From NCBI GenBank assembly GCA_003008705.1, contig PDUO01000005.1, positions 1,305,997-1,369,996 of the forward strand: a stretch of DNA of 64,000 nt. The letters are read 5' to 3'. Origin of the DNA: Pezicula radicicola (lineage: Eukaryota > Ascomycota > Leotiomycetes > Helotiales > Dermateaceae). Shown one piece after another: positions 33,158-45,092 of this stretch. The first letter of the stretch is position 1. Every line of letters begins with the position of its first letter. The notes under the pieces are model-generated. The model searched no databases and was not told the origin of the DNA. It was given only the letters and a program-made list of their open reading frames with translations. The position numbers and the translations under genes were made by a program.

Positions 33158-34077
33158 TCATCGCGCATTTCCGTTCATTTCCTCATCACCGTCATCCAGC
33201 TCATCAAGATCTTCGGGATGCCCCAATAGACTAGCAACGTTCTTCATCTCGTAGTGTTTCTTGCGCATCTCCTCGAACTTACGATGCTTCTCCCGTTCCT
33301 CCTTTGTCCAAAGCTCCTGTCCATCAGGAATCGACTCATCAACGTGCACCGCCTTATCGTGCGAATGCGATCTCTGTCTACCTTTAGATTCCTCGAACTC
33401 GTTCTCTGGCACGGCCTCTTCCGGCTCACCTAGGCTAAGACCAGGGATATCGTCTTCGCGGGCCTTTGAATGTGTCTTCTTGATAGTCTTTCCTTCACGC
33501 GCAGCATCCAACTCATCAACCATAATCTCATCCGTATCTATCATCGAAACCTCATCATCGGAATCCTCAGTCGGATCATAATGCTTCGCGTAAGGTGTCT
33601 TCGGCTCGTCAATCTTCATTGTGCTGTTCTTCTCCTGCTCTGTAAGATATAGGTTTGCTTCGTCCCATTTCAAGCGCTGCTCCTGGTCATTCTCGTGGAT
33701 TGAGGGCGTGTTGCTGCTGTGGCGTCGTGTCATTCTGGCGGCTGAGGAGGAGCGGCGATGGCCTGCATTTTGAAGGGTGTTGGCGAGGGTGATGTCTTTT
33801 TCGGAGGAAGCTTGAGTTCCGGCGAGGGGAGGGCGGACATTCGTGGGTGAGCGGGAGGCATGGACTGGTGGAGGGGGTTCGCTGGTTGTGATGGCGGCTT
33901 GGTTGGGTGGTGATCGGTGGTATGAATTTTTGAGGATCCCTTTATGGCGATGGTTAGCTGTGCGCTCTGAAAGTTGCTAGGGAGCGATGGTGCGATACCT
34001 TTTGGTCGCTTTGCCGCGGGACTGGGAGGGCTGTGTATGACATGTGTAGACTCTGGTTGGGTCGTCATGGTGGCCAT
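33158..34077 (-). CDS. GLC8: Protein phosphatase inhibitor 2 / GLC8 homologue
   Basis: Two exons on minus: 34077-33999 and 33939-33158 (286 aa); intron 59 nt, GTATCG...CATAAAG. Splicing restores RPKGILKNS: the KGILK motif near the N-terminus that inhibitor-2/Glc8 proteins use to bind PP1 (Glc7). Later comes [29 protein letters not shown], the conserved central region with the PxTP phosphosite (Thr in KTPY) targeted by cyclin-dependent or GSK3-type kinases. The distal helix follows, with [21 protein letters not shown] containing the HYEM motif that enters the PP1 active site. All three PP1-binding elements are therefore present. The start [10 protein letters not shown] is preferred; an in-frame Met 14 codons upstream also exists. 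Regulates PP1 in cytoplasm and nucleus. Confidence 0.92.
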
Positions 34078-35216
34078 TATGAGTGAGCTTGATGCCGGAG
34101 ACGAATAGAGTTCTTGCAACGATATTGATATACTCGATATGTCGAGCTACGAAAGCTTCGTTCTTGCTTCTTGTTGATTGCGGTGGTCCGTTGACGGACT
34201 GCAAATTGGGAGATACTGTAAGCGGAACGGAAGGTTCTTTGTCGAGGCTGATGTAGATATAATCCGTGGCGTTCAATAACCACAATCACAGGCTGGGCAT
34301 TTCGTGTTCGTGTGACCAGGAGTGGATACGGCTGGAATGCGTGGAATGTAGGTGGTGGTGGTGGTGGTGAAAGTGGTGTGGCTGGGGGGTCTCTCGCTTC
34401 TCTCGTTTTCAGATGATTGATGGGGGATGCTGATGATGGGAAGATCCTGATGTCATCACGGTCATCTAATTCTCTATTTTCACGAGACATGGGAAACCAC
34501 GTTCTGCCGCATCAGCCTGCCGCATCAGCACGTTATTGCATTTTTATTGTTCAGCCGCCGCTTCCTCAGCCGTTCCAATGGCTGCAACGCTACGGAGCAC
34601 TACGAGAGCATTTCTCCAACCGTTCGCAGCTTTGGTGTGATGCGGGGTTGCCAGCGCCTGTAAGTACCCCGCCACGAGGGTTTCAAGAGACCATACAGAG
34701 GAAAAGCGGCAGGGCCTGATGTTGGAGCCATGCTACGAAAGGTATATGACCCAGGCGGCGAGATCGAATGGCGTTGTAGTAGTGATGGAGATTGCAGAGA
34801 GGTCGACCCAAGCTTGTCATTGGAAGTCGCTGTGCAGCCTCCTCAGTGGGAGCGCGTGCTGCTTTATCTCTTTACCAACGAGGCCGTCTATGCCTTGGAC
34901 GTACGTCAACGTCACTGTGCAGACCACAACGGATGCTGTGGGTCTATGAGAGGTACAGTACCCTGAAAAGCCTCAAGCCTGACAATACCTTTATACACGC
35001 AAATCCCTTACTAAGGGTGCTGTAGTGGTTGTAGTGTAGTGTTGGAACCCTTTGTGCTGCAGCATGCCAAGTTGAAGTCAACTTATCCGTCAGCCTATGC
35101 TCTATCATTGCAAAGACTGGCATTATTATGTGGCAATGTCATGTTCATATATCATATTCTCTCGTTAGAGCTAACTACCTAAACGACGCTGCATCAATCA
35201 TCCCTCAGCCTTCCTA
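34078..35216. other. Intergenic region upstream of GLC8
   Basis: About 1.1 kb. Several short plus-strand ORFs occur (34417-34719, 34730-34966); none has recognisable features. A 20-codon ORF at 34578 (MAATLRSTTRAFLQPF) looks like a mitochondrial presequence but I found no continuation. Otherwise nothing seen. Confidence 0.4.
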
Positions 35217-37119
35217 TCAGATTTCTTCCCACAGCTTCCCGAGGTCAACACCAATGTCACCTAGAGTCAAGCGTCGCAGTTTCTTGACGCTAGTAGTCGC
35301 ACTCTTAGAGGGATATGTAATATCTGGCGGATGTTGCCTGAGTCCGCAGACAGTGTTGCCCCGTTGCGGTCCAGGCCATTGAGGTCTAGTATTTCGATAC
35401 CTCGTCATTGAATTGACCCGAGTGGGAGAGAATATGCCGTTAATCTCGCCGCGCGGCACTCGCGGTAGTGATCTAGGCTTGCTTGCACGTCCACTTTGGC
35501 TCCTATCGATGTTGCGCGACCCTACGTCGATCTTCCTGGCGTGTTCATTCACCTTGGCCTCGTCCTCACGCGAGAGCCGATAGTCTATATATGCACCTGG
35601 TACTCTCACATCCAATGTCGTCCTCCTTACGAGTCCGCCTGCTAGGGGTTGCCGCAAGGACTGATGTCTGCTCAGAGGTTGATGTCTATTCAAGGATTGA
35701 TTCCTGATGGGGGGTGAATGTCTGCTTGGGGGTGGATGTCTGGCATATTTCCGAATGGCCAACGGCGCAATCATTACGGAGGGTCTCCGCTGCATACCAG
35801 AAGCTTGTCGTTGCAAAGCTCTCACGTCAGATATGGGCAGTAACTGCTGCAAGTTCTCGGTTTGTGTTGTGCTCCATTCATGTGGCGGCGGTATCTTCGG
35901 TGGGAGGACATATAATTCTGGGCACACGACCACATCTGGGAACTCCACAGAGCTTTATACTTATCAGTAAGCGTCACGGAGTTGGAGACTATGGTACATA
36001 CCGCATCTTAGAGAGTGGAGATCTCCGGGATAAGTTACTGATACTACTGCTCGGTGTAACAGTTTTAGCACGACTCTGCTGTTTAGTCAGGGAGCCCTCT
36101 GAATTACTGATGATACTCAATGAGCCAATCGAAGATATCGAGTTCAACGAAAGCGACTTTGACAAAGTTGTCGGTTTCACTTCGGTCGCCTCAGCTAGAT
36201 GTTTCCATTCTTCACCCCAGCTCTTTCTCGGAGACCTTATTCTCGCCGACGGTAGTAAAGGCGTCATGCGTCGGTCTGATACTTTTGCTGGGCTACCCTT
36301 AAGAAACTCTCCAGGCATCGAGGTCTTTGGCACTGGTTTCCTCTTTATGTTGTTCTGCCAGATTATCTTGTCGCCTTGGCTAGACTTCTCTTGTATAACC
36401 GCAGAACTACCTGTCGAGACCGGACGATCGATAACAACGTCGCCAAAAGAGCTCACTCGGCAGGTAATACCTGTACAGGCCCTCGGTGCCTGGAAAGGAT
36501 GCTGGCATGACTCAAGAGCTGTCAAAATGATACCGCATGAGAGGCTAAAAAGCGTCAGCTTTAGTTCGCTTCCCTGAATTTATCTCACTTACAAGGCAAG
36601 AGCTGATGCCACAATGTCTATAATCTGGAGCCGACACGCTGTTTTTCGACCCGGACACACAGACTTCTTCGAGACAACGACAGACGAAGTGATGAGAGCT
36701 ATGATCCATGCCACCAATGCCAAACGAGCGACAATAAAGCAAAATGCATGTATCTTATGTTGCGGAGGTCTCGAAGGACCAACCGCCTTGTTGTGTACTG
36801 CCGCAAAATAATGAAGGAATAGGTATAAAATCGAAACGGAGGACTGTCCATACACCATCAGCGATTGTATCACCGTCAGATCCACAAAGCTACTTACAGC
36901 CATTATAACGAAAGCCTCGCTTGCGCCAATGTAACCTGGAGAGGAAGTTCGAGTAGAGAAAACTACAACAGCAACAACAATGCCAGCAATTGAAGATAGA
37001 AGCAAAACCGCAACTGTGGTCGCAACAACATTTGGTGCTAACACCTTCGAGACTCGGGGTGGTGGTCGCAACTGTCCGAGGTCAGCGTAAGATTTCTTCT
37101 TCTCGTTCGGAGGTCGCAT
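35217..37119 (-). CDS. Four-TM (MARVEL-like) protein with long cytoplasmic tail
   Basis: Four exons on minus: 37119-36898, 36843-36593, 36544-36002, 35952-35217 (583 aa); introns 48-54 nt with GTAAGT/GTATGT donors. The first intron (54 nt) is open in frame but has consensus signals. Residues 28-54, about 66-90, 110-135 and 150-172 are hydrophobic, giving a four-helix topology of the MARVEL type. RPPP and KKK at the N-terminus and Cys-rich positions near TM4 face the cytosol. The tail of about 400 residues is Ser/Arg-rich and low-complexity (SLSLNSISSIGSLSIIS; repeated SRHSPP/LNRHQPLSRHQSLRQ), probably disordered and phosphorylated. No enzyme motif. Function unknown; membrane organisation or polarity is plausible only by analogy. 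Confidence 0.7.
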
Positions 37120-38776
37120 TGTAAGTTATCTCATTTATATCCTTCTCAGTACCTGAGTTCTCTAAACAACAAGCGTGTGCTGTTGATTGAAACCTGCAGG
37201 TTAGTTACAGCGACTTGACTCGCAATATCACCACCAGGGTAATACTATTTAGCATGTCAAGTTTTGTTTCGCTTTTCAAAATAAAGAATGCAAAGGGTAA
37301 TATGAAAATGAAAACGAGAGAATTTGGCAGAAAAAAACTGCAGGGAAATAAATAAGAAAAGAGAAACGAGAAAAAGAGAGAAGGCGAGTCACTCGCGCAA
37401 GATTCAATAGCTTTAGTTCCAGACCCAAATCACCCCTCACAGAAGGTTCCTGAAGAAACCTGCGAGGTTGGTGACAGGAATTGAAGGGACCTGGAACCGG
37501 AAGAAAGAAACAGAAACAGGAGCTGGAACCAGAAACGCACACAGTACCTTCGTATGCAGGAAACTGAAGGGCTGGGGATTATCCTACTGTAGGAACATCA
37601 GGCGATTTAGCGTATACTTTATTTGTTGCGTTTTATTGCACTGCCTATCGATAAGATACTTTGAGGGTTGATCTGGTTGCGTCGTGGATGTGGTGATGGT
37701 GACGGAGGTATTGCATTCTTCGCATAGCGTACATTCCTCATCATGGCGAGGGGACTTTAGCGAGACCCCTTTTCCAGTCGCACGAGACTATAGCAGGACG
37801 GTAAGTTGTTCTGGATGCGGAAAGGAAACGTGGAAGGGTTTTGCTTTTTGTTTCGGATGGATATGGGAGCTGAACTGGAGGTTTTAGGTTTCAGGGTGGT
37901 TGATTATCGTTGTGTGAGGAGGGAGTTGTTGGAATGGAAGAGGAATGAGATAGACCGTAAGAGGGCACGAGGGGGAATAGAGTTTGTCTCACGTGCGAGG
38001 ATTTTGAGGGAGATTCGGGAGAATGGTGATTGATGTTTGCGGAAACTCGGGGTCTTATTCGTTTTTGGGTGTTTGTGACAGAGAGGTTGTGGTTTATTGT
38101 GCGGTTTTGTGGTTAAGAGTTGATATATCGCGATGTGGCTGGGAGGGTTCTGGTGACCGCAACCCGCTTCTGTACCGTCACTCTTACGGATTAAACGGAT
38201 TAATTTATTAGTAAGGATAGTGTCCTAGATAATAAGTTACTCTGGGTAACGATTTTGATTCTGAATTTGTAACTATGCGTATTGTGTATAGTAACGAACA
38301 ACATTTGTCTAATTAGACTTGGAGCTTCTTGCTCTGTTTCTTGGGAAGTACATATCAATCGCTTAAGCGCTTTGAATTACTTAATTATATGCTTCATACT
38401 TAGAGAAGGAGTTAATACCAGGTAGCTTATTTTTAAAAAAATTGAGAAAAGAAAAAGATAAGTAGGCGAGGAGATGGTACTATATAGAGTTTTCACCTTC
38501 CTTCTGTTGGGCGATCTGTGAATGGCTTGCTTGAAAAAAAAAAATGAAGTCGAATTTTTAAGAAACACAACTTCGTTGTCCTCCATTGCTATTCTGTTTA
38601 CCAAGTCCATTGATCTCCACCGACCCTTAATGATACCACGTCAACTGGTTCTCTCCACTGGTAGTACCATTCTCGTCCTCTTGAGTTCCCAAGTTCGCAG
38701 ACAATTAAAGTCTACTGTATGTCACCAAATTCCCAGCAAGCAATCCCACCTAAGTATAAGTCCTCATACCATGAAG
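37120..38776. other. Intergenic region
   Basis: About 1.65 kb, purine-rich at 37280-37540 (likely the leader and promoter side of the four-TM gene), then short ORFs such as 37806-38033 that read weakly coding-like (charged, no motif). AT-rich beyond 38200. No supported feature. Confidence 0.4.
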
Positions 38777-39265
38777 TTACTGATAAGAAGGCTTCACATC
38801 CAAATCCTTCATCAATGAATCCGTCAGCGTAGATGTCTCACCCCAATCAATGCTCCCCAAAAGATGTTCACCCTTAATCCTCGTGGTAAAAATCAATGCA
38901 AAAATGATCTTCCCAGCTTCCATATCCCCTAATCTATCCATCCAATCCTCCCTCTTTATCTGAAACAATTTAGGTCCCGCATCACTCTTCCTAGCCATTA
39001 TCTTCCGAGCAGTCTCCTGCGCATCATCTCCATACCATCCCTCACAACGGTGAACTAATACTTCTTGAATCCATTGGCGACATTGGTCGTTTGTCCATCT
39101 TTCTTGTGGGGGATCTGTATGACTTGCTCTTGCTTTTTCATGGGGGTCAATTGTTGAGTCGAAGTCTGGGAAATCTGAACTGTGGTAGCGTGGTTCGGGA
39201 GTTTTGAAAGATGATTTGCTAGTTTCCTTTTTATTAAGCCTCTGTCGCGAGGATACGTTTCCCAT
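38777..39265 (-). CDS. Small SAM/Pointed-like protein with N-myristoylation-type start
   Basis: Single exon, 162 aa. It begins MGNVSSRQ, which fits an N-myristoylation site (Gly2, Ser6). After a Ser/Pro/Asp-rich segment, residues about 57-130 (ERWTNDQCRQWIQEVLVHRCEG...LFQIKREDWMDRLGDMEAGKIIFALIFTTR) show the spacing of a sterile-alpha-motif or Pointed-like five-helix domain: an initial Trp, QC..W, a central Leu-rich helix, then LG..AGKII. No catalytic motif. It could be a membrane-tethered adaptor. Not recognised as any named gene; probably limited to related fungi. No intron evident. Confidence 0.6.
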   Translation of the reverse strand: MGNVSSRQRLNKKETSKSSFKTPEPRYHSSDFPDFDSTIDPHEKARASHTDPPQERWTNDQCRQWIQEVLVHRCEGWYGDDAQETARKIMARKSDAGPKLFQIKREDWMDRLGDMEAGKIIFALIFTTRIKGEHLLGSIDWGETSTLTDSLMKDLDVKPSYQ

Positions 39266-40453
39266 TTTGAGGGATTTTTGCGTTATGCTGTGATTGAGGG
39301 AGTTTGCTGTTTCCGGGTCTGTGGGTGACGTTACTGTATCATAGAAGGAGATTTTTTGTGTTCTCGAGCTACTAGCATTTAGATTTATTCTATATGAAAA
39401 TGTTTATTGCTAATGAGGACGGTGGTTACCGAACCCAAGGCTAGCAAACTAGGTGACAGAAATAAATCATGCGCATAGAATGAACGTCAAGTATCGATGA
39501 CTAACTTAAAGGTGTGTCTACTCTTGGGTAAGATATGTATTAAAGGCTTGAATGTTGTTCCCTAATTCAGTTCATTTTATTCTAGCATCACCTCCACCGT
39601 CTGAAGATAGTCTTGAGGAGACCCAGATAGCTCTGATAACTGTGCCAGAAGAATTACCTCGTAAGCCTCAACAACTACTCTGCTCCTAGGATGGACACAG
39701 AGGATTAGAAGTCTAGGAGCATTGAAAAATAGAATGCTCTTGGGACTACTCAGAACCAAGGTGACAACAAGAACGCAATTGACAACAAAATTTCTGCCTT
39801 AAACTTCCTTAGCTATACAAAATAAAGTTGATCGTTTGCGACTAATTGATATGTTAGTACTTAGTGACCCAAATTTAACAAACTAGATAACTTAGTTAGC
39901 ACTTGCGGATAAATAAGCCTCGAATTAGGAAGCTAACATTTAATCCAGAAGATCGTCTGACGTATATCACGAGAAGATCATAGAGAAATGACATCGCACC
40001 TAATAACTTAGGTAAAGAGGCTGCTACAGATGTTAAGGAACTATATTGTACTTTATACACGCTGGCTCCCCAAGCGACTTTGAGAAGAAAGGGGCTCGCT
40101 TAATATCTGAAGTATAACATTCCTCTCTCGAGCATTGCTATGTGGTCAGGTATGTCAAAAATATTGACTTATGCCAATTACAAAGGAGATAGATAGGTTA
40201 ATTGGATATGTTTCTGTAAGTGTATGTAATGGGCGCTGGGAATGAATATGGCTTGTTTTGATCAAACATCATCACATAAACATTCAGGACTTCTCGATCC
40301 TCGATTCTCAAATGCTCTCATCCTTTGGCTTTTGTCTCCAGATTTTCTGAACTTTTGGAGAGTTGTTTAAGGAACTCTAAGCATTATCTAAAACTCTTCT
40401 TGACCTTCATCAGTACACTTAGCGCAGAACAAACATCTCACACAAGGTCAACA
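39266..40453. other. Intergenic, AT-rich
   Basis: About 1.2 kb without a credible ORF. AT-rich from 39780 to 40260. The last 130 bp are in frame with the next gene (Met at 40325) but look like a leader rather than coding sequence. Confidence 0.4.
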
Positions 40454-43400
40454 ATGGCCACACAACTAGCCAATATCCAATACCCCTTCGCACTATTCGG
40501 TCTCCCAGGGGCACCTCAATACCCAGCCGGCCTTGCCAACAGAACAATTCAAATCCGACGAACAGCAACTGGAGAAGAAAAGACATCGATAATCCAACCG
40601 CTAGCTATTAATGGGGCCATCGAAGTTCCTCAAATGTTTCAAAATCCATGGCCAGATTCAGGAAGTATTAGATCACTTCTAATAAATGATTTTGGTCCGT
40701 TTGAAGCTTGGGATATTGATAAATGGGCTTTGGTTCTTTGTCGTCTCTATACTTTGAAACCGAATCGTATAGTGTATACGTTTTTGTATGAGGATGAGGA
40801 GCCGACTTTGGATTTGGGGGGCAGGTGGTATGATGCGAATCGGGTCAGGTATATAAGCAGTCAAAACCTTGGCCAAAACAAGGCCCTAAATCCTATTACT
40901 TTTTTAATTACACCAGACACCCTAAGAGAGATAAAACACTAACCTCAAGATTTTGAACCATTTAGACACAACACTCGACTTTGGCTATTCTGGGCCGACC
41001 AATACCCAAACGGTGAAAGAATCAAGATGCGAATTCGAGATCTAACAAAAGACTGGCAAATGAATCCCTGGGCCTTCGACTTCAACAAAATCCGACGTCA
41101 TTTCTACGATCAATCAAAAGAAGATCTATACATCCAAAGTCCAACTCAAAAAGCTCCTGCTTGTCCAGGATTTTGGGCAAATGATGATTGGGCGTGGGCA
41201 GTTGAAATATCCAAACAAGTACAATGGGAAGAAGAACCACTCTGCTTTGTATTTCCAAGACGACCACCTACGAATAACGGAGTACAAATAGATACAGAAT
41301 ACTGGCGTAGGGATATCATTGATGAATCCGACGAACCGGTTCTTGATATTCATAAGCCTAGTGATTCGCCACCGAAGAGGCAGAATCCAGATATTTTCTA
41401 CGAAAAAGTCGTAGAGATGGTTGGTACTTTAAATTTTCCACGAAATACACACCCTAGTGTTATAAAGAAGAAACAAACTCATGTCGATGAAATATTGAAG
41501 TCTATGGAGAATATGACTATCATCGATGAGATGTCGGTTTTTCAACGAGACGCAGACCAGTGGGATTTCACTGCAGTCGGCGACCTCAATGCGCGGCTCA
41601 GGAATTTTCATCAATGTCGTCACGTCTTAATGGGAGAGAATAAGGAGCAAAATATTGAACTTGTACAAGATCAGTAAGTAAAAGTCCTCATTCACGAAAA
41701 AGGAAGAGGGTTTTCTGACCACTTGAAAAAGGTTTAACAGTTTGCTCGACGAAAAGGAGAACGAGCAATTCAGCCAACAAGAGTGGCGTGAATGTTGCGA
41801 ATTATTTGACTACAAGGGCAAAGATCTGGCCAGAAATAATAAGGTCAGAATTAAGGGAATGAAAACCGAACTCTACCCTTGGCAACTATTTGGAATCTAC
41901 TGGATGTTAGGGAGGGAACGTTCAGCGAGTAGAGGTGGCTTCATGTGCGACGAAACGGATCTCGAAAGACGGGTTCAAATGTTGGGGCTTTTCGTTGTGT
42001 CGAGGAATCTGAGGCGTGCATGGGCAAAGGTAGATGCAGATAGAACCAAGAGAGGAGGCCCTACGATTCATTTAGCAGCTGGCACTCCGGAATTCCCTCA
42101 AGATGAGAATGCTGTCTGTCCGAGAGATCACTTATACGGGCGGAACTGCTTCGGTATACCCTGCCCATGTGTGGATCGTAGTATCTCAGCGCGGTTGGGA
42201 CGTGGATACGCTGGCCCAACGCTGGTACTTACACCATTCGAGACCAATATCGGAGATTGGGTTAATGAATTTGAAAAACATGTCAACCCGAAGCAGTTTA
42301 GAATAGCCATCGTGAGTGATGGCTCTTGTAGTTATCTAAAAGACAGACATCGTAAGCTTGTCACAATATTTCATAACTCAAACCCTATATAACTAACCTA
42401 TTTGATAGAATATCCAAGCGACGATGATATCCTTGGCAAAACCCCTAATGGCCAACCAACCGACGAGGATGGGCACCCATGGGATGGCGAAGAAAGACTG
42501 CTGATCATATCGACACCCAATTCATTCGAGAAAAACTTCAAGCAAGATATCGGCAAGGACTTGGACAAAGTTGCGTGGGTACGCGTCATCCAGGACGAAT
42601 TCCAGCACCAAAAAACTCCATGCTCAAAAGCAGTGAGCATTATTAAAGATTTGAAGGGCTATCATTCTTCTCGGCCCTGGTTACCCAAATCCCCTGCAAT
42701 ATGGGCAGTGAGTGGAACACCATTCGGCTCTCCCGGGGACTTGAAAGCCTATATCGATCTCATGGCTGCCGATGGTGAAGAAATGGAGTGGCTGGATTCT
42801 ATAGGGCTTCGATATGCCCTCAATATGGGATATTATGAACGCAGCTATCAGGAATGGCTCACGACTGGCTCAGAGCACGAGCAAGGCGAATTACTGAGAG
42901 TCCGGCAACGATTTCAAGGGGTACGTATCTTGGAGCTTAAAAACGCCGTATCAGAGCGATGCTAGGTTCTGGAAGCTACCTCCCAGCAAGATTGGTTTTC
43001 ATTTATTGTTCCTCCCAAATGGAAAATGCTGATGTGTGAAAAAACTAGGCGCTGCAAGAGTTGATGATCCGACGAAATATTCTCAGTCTCACACCGACCC
43101 ATTGGATAGATGGCACCCCACTACAGAACAACTGCTTCGTTGGTGACCACAGAACTTTCAAATGTCAGCCCAGTCCAAAGTACGAGAACGCTCTGGCAAG
43201 ATTGCGCCAAGTCGCCCACAAAAAGGTTCGTGAAGCCTCCTCGCAGGAGGCAGAGGCGATGGCAATAAGGAACCTTCGACTTGCTGCGACAATACCAGCA
43301 CTCGCCGAGCTAATTCCCCGGGAGAAATGGGAACTTTCTGAGAACGAGATGAAGAAGTGGATTGTGCAAGGCAAGCCGTCGGATGATAGCCCATACATCA

Positions 43401-44651
43401 GGTATCTCCCGGAAATGATTTCTAGTAGCGATAAATTTAGGAAGATAGAAGGTCTTATACAGCGTAGGTAAGTGACATAAACTGAAATTATTCCTATCTA
43501 AGAGGCGCTTCGCTCGATGAGAAAATTTGAATACTAGCTCATAATTTAACAGCGAGATGGAGCCAGATGAGAGGAAAATTGTCATTTTCTCTTCGTTCCC
43601 AGCCATATGTTTGATTATGCAATTGGTTAGTTTCCTCATGTCATACTGTCATGAAAGTGTACTAAGAGTGGTACAGTGGCTATCAAGTACAAGATCAAAA
43701 GAAAACATGAGGTGGCAAACTGGCCACAATAGTAGCCCTGAATTGAGGAAAGTTTTGTACATCCATGCGGCGACGAAGGACAAATTGGCGCTACTTGATG
43801 CCTTTGAAGGACGTCAAGTTTATCAGGAAACCGATGCCACCAAGTACGCGAGCGACGCAACTATTCTCATAAGCAATGAGCGTATACTTCCTGCTGGTTT
43901 TACCTTCACCAATTCGCAACTACTAATTCTGGTAGAGCCAACTCTCACCAATAGAGAAGAAGAGCTATCAAAAGCGCGCATTAAAGAGCCCAGACAATAC
44001 TCAGCTCTTTACTACAGCTTCGTCAATAAAGATAGTGCGGTGGAAAGGCAAATAAGAACAAGACGGAAGCAACCTAGACGATACATGGTGATGTCGTTCA
44101 AAAATAAGAACGATGATGCAGCTGACTTTGGCCCTCCAGAAGATGAAGTAGACGATGATGGCCAATGTCACGGCGCAATCGTCAATTCTGACCTGGAGAG
44201 TCTCGTGGACGACCCTGAGGCTAAGTCTGAGTTTTTGAATAACTTGGACGACTACCACACCGTTTACAAAGACCAGAGGCCGAAGATGAGAGAGGCTGTC
44301 AAGAGGGATTACCATGGCGAACTCCAAAAGATGCTCGCTTGGTACAAAAGTATTGACACAGAACATCCAGCCCTCTCTGGCAATCCCGTCGCTAACTTGG
44401 GAGACTTGACCACCGATGAGCCATCCACTAGTGACACTCAGGATGTGGATTATATTGAGCCTGAACCACCCAAAGACGTCGCTGCCAGGCTTACACATCT
44501 GCATCAGGCTATGGAAAATGCTTCTATTTACGACTGCGGGAAATTTCTGATAGCTGCGAGTTTCAACGTCAAAGATGCGAAAAGAACGACGGGCGATGTA
44601 GGGTTTGAGGAGACAGATTCCTCCAACCACAAGCGAACAAGAAGGGAATGA
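40454..44651 (+). CDS. SNF2/Rad5-type helicase-like protein with destroyed ATPase motifs
   Basis: Seven exons: 40454-40848, 40966-41673, 41741-42351, 42409-42920, 43049-43467, 43553-43625, 43677-44651 (1230 aa). All joins are in phase; the 51-nt sixth intron (43626-43676) is also open in frame. The first ~370 residues match nothing I know. Then comes LYPWQLFGIYWMLGRERSA, the Q-motif region of SNF2 proteins, and GGFMCDETDLERRVQMLGL, which aligns with the family's GG-LADEMGLGKT-Q Walker A: the GLGKT is replaced by DLERR (residues 438-447). The DEAH-type box reads DEFQ (634-637). Motif III SGTPF is kept. A second RecA-like lobe follows (VIFSSFPAICLIMQL, ISNERILPAGFTF, LILVEP), where the usual RxxRIGQ is KARIKEPRQY. 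An intact gene for what looks like an ATPase-dead SNF2 protein. Confidence 0.75.
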
Positions 44652-45092
44652 AGATAGCCGGCTGCGGTGAGAGAAATGGTTATATACCACGAAGAAAATT
44701 GTGATCGCCACGCATGGCAGTATCCTTAACATTTAGGCTGGTTTTGAAAAGGGAGTGGCAGGCTAATTCCTATGCGTGCTTCATCTTTCGTGGGGATGCA
44801 GAGGATGAGTTGTTTCTTAAAACGTTGAATATCTGCGAACATTATTTCCTTTGTAACTAGTTGGATTTCCGCGATTCGTTATAATCTTGAATTCTTGATA
44901 TACGCAATGCATGATACCTTTCGTAAAATTATTTTCTTTGAGATTCGCTGGATGACAAGACAGTCCTTGACCTCACGATGTCTCTATATTCATGATATGC
45001 CCAAGCGCTTTGTTCCGGTGTTAATTCAATAGCCAAATACAATATTTCCCCAACGCCAGGGTATGCTAAACCACAAACGCCAAAAGAACTGA
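44652..45092. other. Intergenic between convergent genes
   Basis: About 440 bp between the stop codons of the SNF2-like gene (+) and RTT109 (-). Holds both 3' UTRs; no other feature seen. Confidence 0.4.

Noticed and set aside
34578..34640. 20-codon ORF resembling a mitochondrial presequence (MAATLRSTTRAFLQPF)
   Set aside because: No in-phase downstream exon with a recognisable protein could be found.
35714..36577. 287-codon plus-strand ORF
   Set aside because: Antisense to the four-TM gene, whose four exons join in phase with clean splice sites.
37806..38033. 75-codon charged ORF (plus)
   Set aside because: Weakly coding-like but no motif, no leader and no homology I recognise.
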